Shown piece by piece: positions 36,722 to 46,955 of a DNA stretch of 64,000 bases; within the stretch, counting starts at the first letter, position 1, and each line of letters starts with the position of its first letter. The DNA comes from Strigamia acuminata (lineage: Eukaryota > Arthropoda > Chilopoda > Geophilomorpha > Linotaeniidae), in assembly GCA_949358305.1 (NCBI GenBank), contig OX442324.1:6267575-6331574 (forward strand). The letters run 5' to 3'. A program made the position numbers and the translations under genes. The notes beneath the pieces are model-generated. The model did no database searches. It was not told the origin of the DNA and saw only the letters and a list, made by a program, of their open reading frames with translations.

Positions 36722-38854
36722 ATGAAGACAATTTTGGACTTGCCGAGTCTAGTTCACATTTCACTAGCGAGAATTTCAGTTTTGCTGTGGAAATATAATT
36801 TCCTTGTTCATATTAACTGCAAAAAAATCACTCTAAACAGTCATGAAAACCAATGGTTGGATGTTCAAGCAGCAATTTGTAAACTAGTTACTGGTTTTGT
36901 GATTCCAATCAACTTAAAACCTATGTTAAAATCCTTGGTTAGGCACATCGGAAGACAATTGTGGGATTTGTTTATATTCTTAGTAAGCCAAGTATTTAAT
37001 CGCTTTTCGCTCGGTGTGAAATTTGTGAAATGTATAATCCAGAGCACGGAATGGTCAATACATGGATTTTTAAATGTGACTCAAACAGTACAAGCTCTTT
37101 CACATTTTCAAGAATTGCCAATTAAATCCAGATTCGACATTGCCGTCGTGTGCTGTATCGCCGATGTCGTCGAGGATATATCAAACGAACACTCAAACAT
37201 TTTAAAAAAACTTGTTGACAAACAAAGGGAACAATCAAGGCTGAAAAGTATTATGTGTAAATATTGGAAAAGGATGACGATTAAAACTGATTCTTCGAAA
37301 GTGACTTTAAACAAGAAAGTTGAAATGTTTTCCCTGTCCATAGACCACAGAAACCAATGTGCCGTAGAGTATTTTTGGTCACTCATGAGACCGTACGAAA
37401 GAAATGGGGTCATCAACGTGTTAATCCAAACAGAAAGTAAATTGAAAGACTTGATTAAACACATGTGCAAAAACTTCAACCACAACGATTGTTTCTGTAC
37501 TTTCGAAGTCGGCATCATGAGCTTTCTACTCGCTGAAATGGACGAGCAACAAATGAGAGCCGTTTTGTCGTCGGACTACGGATTCGCACCTGTCTCGCCT
37601 TTGCTGATGAATTTCTTGGACGTGGACTCGTTCGCACCCACATCGATCCGCATTCTAAATCTAATCGCGTTTAGTGACGACTTTTACGATATGATCTGCA
37701 GGACGGTCGAATATCCTTGGGACCAACGTGGCAACTTGTCCGGAGTCATGGAATGTTTGACTCGTTTCTGGATAAACGTTCCTGTCGAAATGAATGAAAG
37801 TCTTTACGACCATATATGTTTGTTTATATACCACGATCTCTGCGAGGTGCAAGATTGCGAAAACCTCCGCATATTGCTGAGCGATTCGGATATCAAAAAG
37901 AGAAGGAGGATTTTGTTCAGATGCGTGGTACAGCTCCTTTCTAGGTCAGATGAGCTCTATTTGCAATGGGATTTTCTGGAGCTGGTTGCGAAGAAATGTG
38001 TAACGACCTACGAAGAAATGAAGATTTTTAGGCTGCATTGTTCATATCTTGCGTACGATATCTGTCGCAATTTGCTTCACTACAATACTGAGGAGATTGG
38101 GAGCAGATGGGCTAAAGTCGATCGCTATTTGCGTTTTTCTTTTCCAAATGCAAATGAAAGGAGTAAAATTAAAAAATCGATTGTCATTGACCACTTGACT
38201 TACGTTTCGTCGGGATCCGAGGTTATTAGCGCTTTTCTATGTTGGCTTCCCAAATCTGTATACGACGAAGGATTAAGTGACGCCGTAGCTACCGACTTAG
38301 AAGATTGTTTGTCTGCACTGTCGTTTTGTTTCGAGCAGGACGTGGAGATCAACGTATTTGGCTGGAATGACGTGATTGGCTCGGACCTACAAGAAAGTTT
38401 GTCCACACTGTCGTTTGATTTCGAGCCGAACTTGGAGAACAACACAGCAAGCGTACTAGACAGAATAAGAAAAGTTATGATTAGTTTTTACAAGATCTCG
38501 GAAATTATCGATGCTCGTGAAGCTGGAAAATTAAATATGGATTATTTGGAACTTATCACTCTGGGAGATATTTTACCGGACAACGAGATTGTCGTGTTTA
38601 AAGAACTTTGCTGCTGTCTTGCTTACAGAGTGTGTGCGGACTTTGGCGCGTGGTGGCAGCAGTCGATGTTGGAGAAGATGTCGAAATGTTGTTCCAATTC
38701 TCACCTCAGTTATTGCATCAGGTGCATTCCGTTTTATTTCCTGGCATTAGAACATGTGGTGCATCCAGACTATACAAAATTCAAGATGATGTTGATGTCG
38801 TGCGGTTATAGTGAAGAAGAAATGTTAGATATACTGGAAACTCATCTGAACTAA
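36722..38854 (+). CDS. Uncharacterised 710-residue protein, single exon
   Basis: A single long open frame from a true ATG to TAA, without introns. I do not recognise the family. The product is Cys- and Leu-rich and looks mostly helical. Two parts resemble each other: residues 416-450 (DFLELV..YLAYDIC) and 607-640 (DYLELI..CLAYRVC). A second, shorter tandem repeat lies at 522-540 and 552-570 (DLEDCLSALSF, DLQESLSTLSF). No signal peptide or transmembrane helix is evident. A broken partial copy lies 1.5 kb upstream, so the family duplicates locally. The intact frame over 2.1 kb beside a decayed copy suggests selection for the protein. The first 100 residues have no counterpart in the broken copy, so the true start could be downstream. 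Confidence 0.75.
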   Translation: MKTILDLPSLVHISLARISVLLWKYNFLVHINCKKITLNSHENQWLDVQAAICKLVTGFVIPINLKPMLKSLVRHIGRQLWDLFIFLVSQVFNRFSLGVKFVKCIIQSTEWSIHGFLNVTQTVQALSHFQELPIKSRFDIAVVCCIADVVEDISNEHSNILKKLVDKQREQSRLKSIMCKYWKRMTIKTDSSKVTLNKKVEMFSLSIDHRNQCAVEYFWSLMRPYERNGVINVLIQTESKLKDLIKHMCKNFNHNDCFCTFEVGIMSFLLAEMDEQQMRAVLSSDYGFAPVSPLLMNFLDVDSFAPTSIRILNLIAFSDDFYDMICRTVEYPWDQRGNLSGVMECLTRFWINVPVEMNESLYDHICLFIYHDLCEVQDCENLRILLSDSDIKKRRRILFRCVVQLLSRSDELYLQWDFLELVAKKCVTTYEEMKIFRLHCSYLAYDICRNLLHYNTEEIGSRWAKVDRYLRFSFPNANERSKIKKSIVIDHLTYVSSGSEVISAFLCWLPKSVYDEGLSDAVATDLEDCLSALSFCFEQDVEINVFGWNDVIGSDLQESLSTLSFDFEPNLENNTASVLDRIRKVMISFYKISEIIDAREAGKLNMDYLELITLGDILPDNEIVVFKELCCCLAYRVCADFGAWWQQSMLEKMSKCCSNSHLSYCIRCIPFYFLALEHVVHPDYTKFKMMLMSCGYSEEEMLDILETHLN

Positions 38855-39798
38855 AATTATATATTTCCGTAGTTCAAATTGTGCCCCAACTAAATTTATA
38901 ACTTTGTTTCTCGTTTCTAGAGCCAAACTTTTGTAGAAATTTTGGCTTTCAGCTTCGCAATTGCATTGTATTATTTCTTATGTGACCAATGTAACATAAA
39001 ATTTAAGTAAAGTGTCTTGTGCAAGTCCAACACATTCTTCTTGCAGTGTGTTCCGTTAGAAAAATTAGTTATTTTTTTTAATTTCCAGGAAAATAGTGAA
39101 TTTAATATTTATTTCCCCACCATCCCCCTTCATATTTAGATGTACAACACAACGACTCGATGATGGAGTGTTAATGAAAGTTCCCAAAATTTATTTCAAT
39201 TCAATTCCGTTGTGGATGAAACTGTAGAATTCCGTCATTCAATTCGCAATTTTGCACTTGCAAAAAAATAATGATATATAGCTACTTAACTTTCGTTTTG
39301 AAATTTTTCTCTTTTAAAGTTTAAGTTTCAATTTGGATTGATATAGAGCCTGAAGAACTAAGTCGGGAACTTCAACAGCAAAGATGACAATTATTATTAC
39401 TTGTGCTATTTGAAAACGGCCGGAACAAAAATCAAGGTAAAATGAGTTTCATATAATCTGTAAATTTAATTTTACAATTTTGTTATTAGGATCATGGACA
39501 GGGTTCTTCCTGGAATCAAATTACACCAACAGAGTAATTATGAAATCATTTTTTAAAAAGAACCATAGTTTAATTTTTCTTGTCCAAATTAAATGTTAGC
39601 AACATTGAAATGACAAGTGTTCCTCTCTACTGTACTGTGTTACTATGTGGCCAATGTAACATAAAATTTAATAAAATTGAAGTAACGTGAAAAAAAATAA
39701 TGTATCATTTTTCCAAATATTTTTATTAAGAAAGGATCAAAATTTTCCTTGAACACGTAATGAAATTCATAAACAATTTTTTTAAATAAATAAAAAAT
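38855..39798. other. Intergenic, no gene seen
   Basis: About 940 bp between convergent genes. The phrase TGTGACCAATGTAACATAAAATTTAA occurs near 38985 and a close copy near 39650, a small dispersed repeat. No open frame with support. Confidence 0.6.
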
Positions 39799-42279
39799 TT
39801 AATTTCTTACGAAAACTCCTCTTCTTTCTCTAAATCTTCTTTTTGTCATTACTTTATTCCCCATTAGGCTCTTCTTTGCTTGCATATTCACAACATACGG
39901 TGGTGGAATAGCAGTTTTCTAAAAAATAACGAAATTATAGTTTAGTTTTTAGTTTTTAGCTAAACATTTATTTTAGAAACATCAAGAATTACCTGGTACA
40001 ACACTAGACGCTCAGCTAAATCGATTTCAGTTTTAAGAAACACGTTAACTTTTATCAAATCTTCTTGATCTGCCGGTGTAACAACATAAAACACTCGAGC
40101 ATTCATATCTATCCCTCTCACAACACCTGTCAAACAAATGCCAGTTGCATTAACTTTGTTCAAAAATGTGCTCGTAATGTTTCCGCTCATACCATAACCG
40201 AACCACTCTCCATCGGGCATTTTATCCAAAAACTTTGGCAATGAGGAGTCAGTTGCTGACAGTTCCTGTAATAAAATTTTTAACAGTCAGCAACAGCACT
40301 GTTCACATCCCTTGCGGATCATACTCACATCAAATTGGCTCGATCTGCACAAAGCCACCAAACTGCCATTCATCGCATACAAAATTTCATGATTTGGAAC
40401 CGACACATTACAGCAGAATAATGCAACATCGGAAAATGCAACTCTGAAAAATAATAACAACACATAAAAATAATAAAAATATACGGTAAATAACACAATT
40501 CGTCACTTACTTATACGGTTTAACAGCTTGAATCAATAATCTGGAGTTGGGGTTTTCATTCAAAGCTGAAAGATACGAATACATTCCCAATTCCCTTAAA
40601 AATTTGCTGGTTTTTACTTGACTGAAATTGCAGTTTCATTAGATTGTAACTTTAAAACTCGATTCAACTTCTTACTCGTCCCTGTCACCATGCTGGATCT
40701 TCAAAGACGTGTAATCGTACAATGGAATTTGATTGTCCGAATTTACCCAGCCATTTACTTCTGTCAGATACTCGGTCGTAACCGGTCTCAGATTAATAAT
40801 ATTTGGGTTATCGCGTTGCAATTGAATGACATGAGTTGGTTTAACGATAGCAAAAATGTCAGCTAATAAGTGTAAACCAATACCTAAAATAAAATTTAAA
40901 ATAAAACGTGATTTCTGGCTTCTTGCGTTGTTAATAGTTATTAAATTCATACTACCTCTTACGAACCCCATAGTATTAATTAATAACGGTTTCGGAGCTT
41001 GATCATAATGCGTTTTAAAATCCTTGTTAAGGTTGTCGATGCATTGTACGTAATGCTTTGGAAAAGGAGTAATATTAACACCACCAGCAAAATAACAACT
41101 ACAAAACATATATACATATATTACTGAGTTTCATAATTCCTTATTGTAATCTAAAAACCTACTTCAGTGGCTTTTTCTGGTGTAAAAATGTTGGTTCTAA
41201 CATTGGTTTGTCAATTACAGTCAACGCTAAACAACCGGGTGGGACAAATTCAGGTTGGCCAGGATCGCACTCCAAATGATACAGACTACCGCACCTAAAG
41301 TTTACAATTAAGTGAATTATGGTAAATATCTTTTTTCTCAATCCATAAAAATTGATTTTCGCACTCGTTCAGTAAGCTATTAACTAAGAAAGTTAACAGA
41401 GTTGATTTTCCACTGTTTTTACCTCCACACACGACTATTCGCATATCTGATTCTATTAAAAATAAAGAAAGAAATAAGTTATAAAGAAAGAAATAAATAA
41501 AGAAAGAAATAAGTTATAAAGAAAGAAATAAATAAATAAAGAAATAAATAAAGAAAGAAATAAATTATTGCAGGAATATATTTAAATTAAATCATTACCA
41601 CGCTGCATAAAAGCTTCTTGAAGTTTGAGAACCAATTCCTTCCAACTTTTCGGAACTTTTAATGGTGCATTTCCATACATAGAAATAAAATGAATAAAAT
41701 CCGCACCAGCACCACTTTGGCCATCCGAAATCACACAGTCATTAGGTTTAGGCGCAAAAATCCGCGGAATAAAATAACGTATACAGTTGCTTAACGAATC
41801 TTCATAATGGGAAAATATAATGAGGCAATATTTTTTCCCTAAAATTAAAAATTTGCGGATTTTAATTTCTTCTATGCTCAATTGTGAAAGTATTTTCGTC
41901 AGTTTTTTTTTAGTGTAATGGTAAATGCCATCATTCTGGAGAAACAAAATGTTGATATCAAAATTAAATAACAATTGAATTTTTTCAATGATTCTTAAGA
42001 TACCTGTAAAACGTCCACTGTATAAGCATAATATGCTGACGATGATACGATAGGAATAATGCCAGATTTTAAATTAATATCAAATCCAAGCACATTTATG
42101 TTTCCTGATAAAACTTGGATATTCACTCGCCCGCGAAAAGCAAATGTCGTTTCAGGTTTCGATACATAAATTAATGTACGATTATCAACTCGATGACACC
42201 TGTGAAAAGTAGGAAAAAATAAGCTCAGGAAATAATCATTACTTCAATATAGAAGAACTTACAATTGATCAAACTTCAT
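39799..42279 (-). CDS. NOL9: Polynucleotide 5'-hydroxyl kinase NOL9/Grc3
   Basis: Eleven exons (42263-42279, 42004-42199, 41599-41935, 41365-41452, 41163-41294, 40956-41098, 40676-40883, 40511-40621, 40329-40443, 39993-40265, 39799-39918) join in phase and give 579 residues. The P-loop GGKNSGKST lies near residue 193. The next conserved block ECDPGQPEFVPPG matches the Clp1/Grc3 kinase family. Later blocks include FAGGVNITPFP and INTMGFVRG. The enzyme phosphorylates 5'-OH RNA ends during processing of the pre-rRNA spacer ITS2 in the nucleolus. Human NOL9 is longer, mainly at the ends. The start is 326 bp from that of the zinc-finger gene on the other strand, suggesting a shared promoter. Confidence 0.93.
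41458..41572. repeat. AAAGAAATAAAT simple repeat in a NOL9 intron
   Basis: GAAAGAAATAA, AAGTTATAA and AAATAAATAAAG units alternate in this intron between exons ending at 41452 and 41599. It is a polymorphic-type minisatellite with no apparent function. Confidence 0.85.
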
Positions 42280-42604
42280 TTTTCGTAAAAACAAATAGCT
42301 GTTAAAACCTAGTTACAACCACATGGCGATTTATAACAAAGACGACACCTATTGACAATTTGAACACATAGCTTTGGTTCAATATTGAGCATACTATTAT
42401 TTAATATTTAGGTTTATTTAATTTAATTTAATTTTTTATCTGGTGAATTTACGATGGATCATTAAAACTAAATGTTTTGATCCAATTTAACAACTTAAAT
42501 GCAAATGAGGTCACAGGTTTTAGGAAAACCAGCGCTTAGATCACATGTTCTAACGTCATTTCTTCCGTGTGTGATTTAACGCAGGAAACAAAGGTTCGAT
42601 TGAA
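42280..42604. promoter_or_regulatory. Short divergent promoter of NOL9 and the HMG/zinc-finger gene
   Basis: Only 325 bp separate two start codons that point away from each other. The region is AT-rich on the NOL9 side and has a GTTCTAACGTCATTTC segment (CRE-like TAACGTCA) near 42547-42560. Shared promoter activity is inferred from the layout. Confidence 0.45.
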
Positions 42605-43553
42605 ATGGAGACGGAATGGGTTTTAGTTTGTGATGGTATGGAGGTTTATTTAACTGATATTGATGGCAACTTCATCATAATACCAGAAGAAGCAGCATGT
42701 GAGGAGCAGGTAATAAATTGATCAATTAGTAGCAGCCGACCAGGAATTTTTTTTCAAAAAAATTAAAGCCTACTGGGAAGCTTGTTAAAGTGGCTATAAA
42801 CGTTTGAAAAATAATTATTATTTCAATATAATCTCCAGAAAAAAAATAATTCTCCAAAAAAATTGCATTGCTCAGCGTATAATATGTTCTTCAAAGAATT
42901 AATCCAGGTAGGTTCTAAAATTTTGCGTACAATAAACCTTACAATTAATTAATACCGTTTCAGAACAAACCGAAAACGAAAGATTGTTTTGCTGAAATTG
43001 CAAAAAGCGCTTCGGAACAATGGAAAACCATGTCGCCGACGCAGAAAAAAGTAAATATATGTTCAAATATTCGTGACAACCTTACAAAGTGGTCTTTGTG
43101 TAGGAATATGCGATCCAAGCGCAAGAACACCGCGCACATCTACAAAACAAAATATCGAGCAACCAATTGGTAAACTAGTTAAATCTTACAATATAATCGT
43201 GTTAATTTGACAAATATTCTCAGTACCAATGCAATAATTGTGGAAAAACTGCTAATCATCACAAAGATTTAATTGGACACGAAAAGGAATGCGGCCAAGT
43301 GTTCACGTGCGAACTTTGTGGTACGAAGTTTAAAGAAAGCAGGAACTTAAAAACTCACATCAAATGTGTTCACAACAAAATAAAATCGTTCAATTGTTTG
43401 CTTTGCGAGCAAAAGTTTGCGTTTAAAAAGGATTTGGCACGCCATCAAGTAGTTCATAACGGGCAAAAACCTTTTACATGCAACACGTGCAACAAAACAT
43501 TCAGTTGGCAGTCAAACCTGAAGCGACACAAAAAATGCAGTGGACACGCATAA
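42605..43553 (+). CDS. HMG-box protein with four zinc fingers
   Basis: Five exons, 42605-42709, 42839-42907, 42964-43050, 43104-43169 and 43224-43553, all join at phase 0 and give 218 residues. Residues 1-35 are acidic. Exons 2-4 form an HMG box: SAYNMFFKELIQ, then FAEIAKSASEQWKTMS, then KKEYAIQAQEH; the W and the Y lie at the usual places. Exon 5 carries a C2HC-like finger (CNNCGK..H..C) followed by three C2H2 fingers (FTCELCG, FNCLLCE, FTCNTCN) with near-canonical linkers. Both parts bind DNA, so a chromatin or transcription role is likely. An HMG box and C2H2 fingers in one small protein is an unusual pairing. The splice acceptor at 42839 (CTCCAG) was chosen because it alone keeps the HMG frame. 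Confidence 0.85.
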
Positions 43554-43625
43554 CTTAACTCAGACATTTTCTTTGTATATACGCATTGTTTATTGTTAGA
43601 TGAAAAAAAGATTATATAATAAACT

Positions 43626-46551
43626 TTAATTCTGCCTCGAATAACAATGTTCTGTCAGTGGTATTTCTTCACTCAAAATCCAGTCTATTTGTTTTTTACG
43701 TGCAGGACACGTTCCATCGTGAGTGTCTAAAAAATGAATAAAATACACCTGTATTAATGAATCGTATTTTGCACACTGTATTCTACCTTCTTTGTTTTGT
43801 TTTCCGAACGACCGTAAGGCCGACGCCAAATTCTCATCCGTCATCCGTAAATACGTCGATTTAAATTCCTGTACTGCCGGGACGTAAATGTCTGGTTTTT
43901 CTTTTTGTTTGCATTTGAGGTCTTCGAATATATCGTCGAGCGAATCTGCGGGAATATTGTCACTAGCAACAGCGCTGCATTTATCGGAGTAAACAGAATT
44001 GGAACATTGATCTTGCGAATCAAATGCATAGTTAATTTCTGTGGGATTAATTAAATGCTCGTTTAAATTGTTTTCAACTTCATAAAATAAGGAGAAAGTT
44101 TTATCAGCCGCATGTCCGCTTTTTAACGACGTAACTGTCGCTAAAATGTTCAACTGATTTTCGTTTGAAATTTCCGATCCAGTTTTTGTTGGATCCAATA
44201 TTTCAACCATGCAAACAGTTTCAACAGGAGATGATTGCGCCGATTCATTATCGTGCTTATTCTAGAAAACAAAAATAATATTCAATTCCCCCAGTTGCTG
44301 TATTAAACTATTTCAACTTACTTTGATTAAAACAAAATTATTAGGTAAAACTCCATTGGCCAACCAATACAAATGCGCTTGTTCTTTAACATCTATCATT
44401 TTGAAAACATTATTTGCATCATTCAAAACATCTCGAGTCTGCAGGACAGCGTAAATGTGTTTACACACACCCACAGCAGAGGCGTTGTAGCACGAACAAA
44501 CCCCTAAATTTACATCAACAACAAATGACGAATCTAATGTTTCCACGTTATAAATTTCATTTTCCAACTAAATATTTTTTTTTTTAAAAAAAAAAGTCCG
44601 TATTAACAATTGTCTTCGTTAATTCTACTTAAGCTTACTTTGGTGATGTTTTCATTGCTACAAAATGAAATCAAATAGGGGTGCCGTAAATGAAATCCAC
44701 CTTCTGATTTATTCACCGCAACAGCTTCCAAACGCTTTTTGTAGTGAAGTTCTAAACGTTTTATTAGCAAGTCCACGATCTAGAGAGAAGAAAAAAAGGA
44801 TTTTCTAGCAATTTTAAACGAAAAAAATCATTACATCACTTACATACCTGAACTATTGAAAACGATTTGTTTCTTTTATATATTATATCTTTAATTATCT
44901 TCTGAACAGCGTGTGAAGAGCTGTTAAACTCACGACAAAACTGTTCGTTCCGATAGCAAACTGCCCATAAATATTTACATTTGTACAGTTTATTAATTTG
45001 TTGAAAAAATCCCGGATACTCGGCAGCCGAAGAATCACTTTCAAGGAGCAGAAAGGTTTCTTCCATATTCTCTTCACTCTCACTGAACGCAATTCTTTTG
45101 AGAAAATTCATTAAATGCAATCGTGTTTCTCTCGACGAAATATGTTTTCCACCCCACAACAACCGCCAGACATTCTGTTAAGAAAATAACTTTGTGACTA
45201 ACCCCAATTTAAAGCTGTTTAAAAATTTACTTCCAACACATGCAAGGTGCAGTACAAGATCTGCACGTCCGGCCAAACGGTTCTCAAAGTGTTCTCTTCA
45301 ACTCCGTTAGACTCCACCACAATAACTTGAGGTCCCTGCACCGAGCCACGTCCGCCAAAACCACTTTCAGGAAGTAAATGCTGCGAATATTTTACAAATT
45401 TAGACACACTAAAAATATTTTAGAGTTTTACACACCTTTAAGCACGTAAAAGCACTGAGTAGCAATGTTTCGTTGTCCACTGATGTTACAACTGCTCCAA
45501 GTGGTAATTCACCGATACTGCTCTTGGTTGTAATCAAATAAATCTTTGTTTTATCAACTCCTTTACTAGGATTAACAAACACCACATTCCCTGCAGCTTC
45601 CGTCGTAGCAACTCGTGCCATGAGTGGCGTAACGATGGCAACTGCAAACTGATCGCCATCTTTAATAACTTCCATTTGACCACCTCGTTTACTGAGTTCA
45701 GATCCCAACCGTTTTAAAACATCGATGTCGTCGACGGTTGTGACAGTGCTTTCTCTCTGAAAGATTGATTTTATGTAGTGGATTCTTCGTTGATCAGGAA
45801 CTATACTGGGATCGTTGATGATTGATAAACAATCATCCGGGTGCTCGAGCATCAAGTCCAACACATGCGCGTGTAAAGCGGAATTAGAACTGTGTCCTAA
45901 CGAATACAGATTTTTAAATTTTTGAACGATTTCCGGCTCGGGTTTCCGAAACCGTAGAATGTCGTTAATTGTCATTTTATGATTATGAACGAAATCCAAG
46001 TCGATGTTTGTGACGTGAAACTCTTGACCAGGATAAGGCCTCTTCATTTTGATTATCAACCTCGAAGAACACTTGGTGTTTTTGGAATTAGTTTTGATGG
46101 ATTTTCCTCTAGTGTTTCTGTGGCAAATAAGAATCCATTTTAATGTGTAAATCGTTCCGGCTTTAGTTGCGTGACGACGCTGAAAAATAAACATACATCG
46201 TATATATATATATATATATATATATACATTTTTTATCTGATTTAGTCTCGATATTTTCGTTCGTTATTTACGGTATATATTGTATTGGTCTTCTTTTCAA
46301 ATTCACTTTTCCATTTTTCTAATTCTTTCACATTTAAAAATTTGATGACAAAGACAGCACGAAAGCCATTCAGGTCAAAGACTTCATTTGAATCTGCAAT
46401 GTAATCTTCATATTTAATCAATTCAAATTGATGACTGTCCGGTAATATATTCTAAACAAAAAAAAATTAAATAAATAAATAAAATCTTCATCAAGTGTTT
46501 AGAAATTTTATTTACCAACAATTTTTCTTCATGAAGATCAGCATCATCCAT
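43626..46551 (-). CDS. SWIM zinc-finger protein derived from a MULE transposase (ZSWIM1/3-like)
   Basis: Eight exons (46516-46551, 46272-46451, 45436-46179, 45231-45380, 44848-45174, 44639-44779, 44322-44567, 43626-44261) join at phase 0 throughout and give 819 residues. The order fits MULE-type proteins: an N-terminal FAR1-like basic region (residues 70-130), a transposase-like core (TKIYLITTKSS, LPLGAVVTS, then VWPDVQILYCTLHVLE), and a SWIM finger with C550, C552, C561 and H563 (CSCYNASAVGVCKH). Where active transposases have acidic residues, this core reads VNPSKG and VVESNG, so the nuclease triad looks lost. There are no terminal repeats and it has many introns, so it is a domesticated gene, probably nuclear. 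It ends 73 bp from the HMG/zinc-finger gene (tail to tail) and starts 405 bp from the PTP gene (head to head). Confidence 0.85.
46200..46226. repeat. (TA)n microsatellite
   Basis: About 13 TA units in the intron between ZSWIM exons ending at 46272 and starting at 46179. Confidence 0.9.
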
Positions 46552-46955
46552 TGTTGTTCCCCGCGTTAAATAAATGTTTCAAATGTGAAATTAAATCGCA
46601 CGGAATGTCGAGAATATTTATCAATGAGCATCAATGCAATTGCAATTGACATTTCGCCAAGTAGGTCCAACCCCGAAGCAAACAAATTGTACCATAGTTC
46701 ACGATTCAACCATAGGGGGTGTAAAATTCCGTGTCTGGAGAAATTATTTTCAGCTGTCGGTATTTATAGATCGCGTTCTGTGACGACAACAAGTTCCTTT
46801 TTTTCACACACAATAATAATCATCGATGACGTAATATCGGTCCTTACACCTTTAATCTTAATTCGATAACCTCCATTAAGTATGTCGCTTCTCACGCATC
46901 GCACTGAATGAGCTTGGTAAAAAGTTGAATTTGAAGATATGAAAAAAACAGAATT
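46552..46955. promoter_or_regulatory. Divergent promoter of the ZSWIM-like and PTP genes
   Basis: 404 bp between opposed start codons. It includes a GC-richer core near 46640-46760. A small open frame on the plus strand (46585-46869) has no support. No factor site can be named with confidence. Confidence 0.4.
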
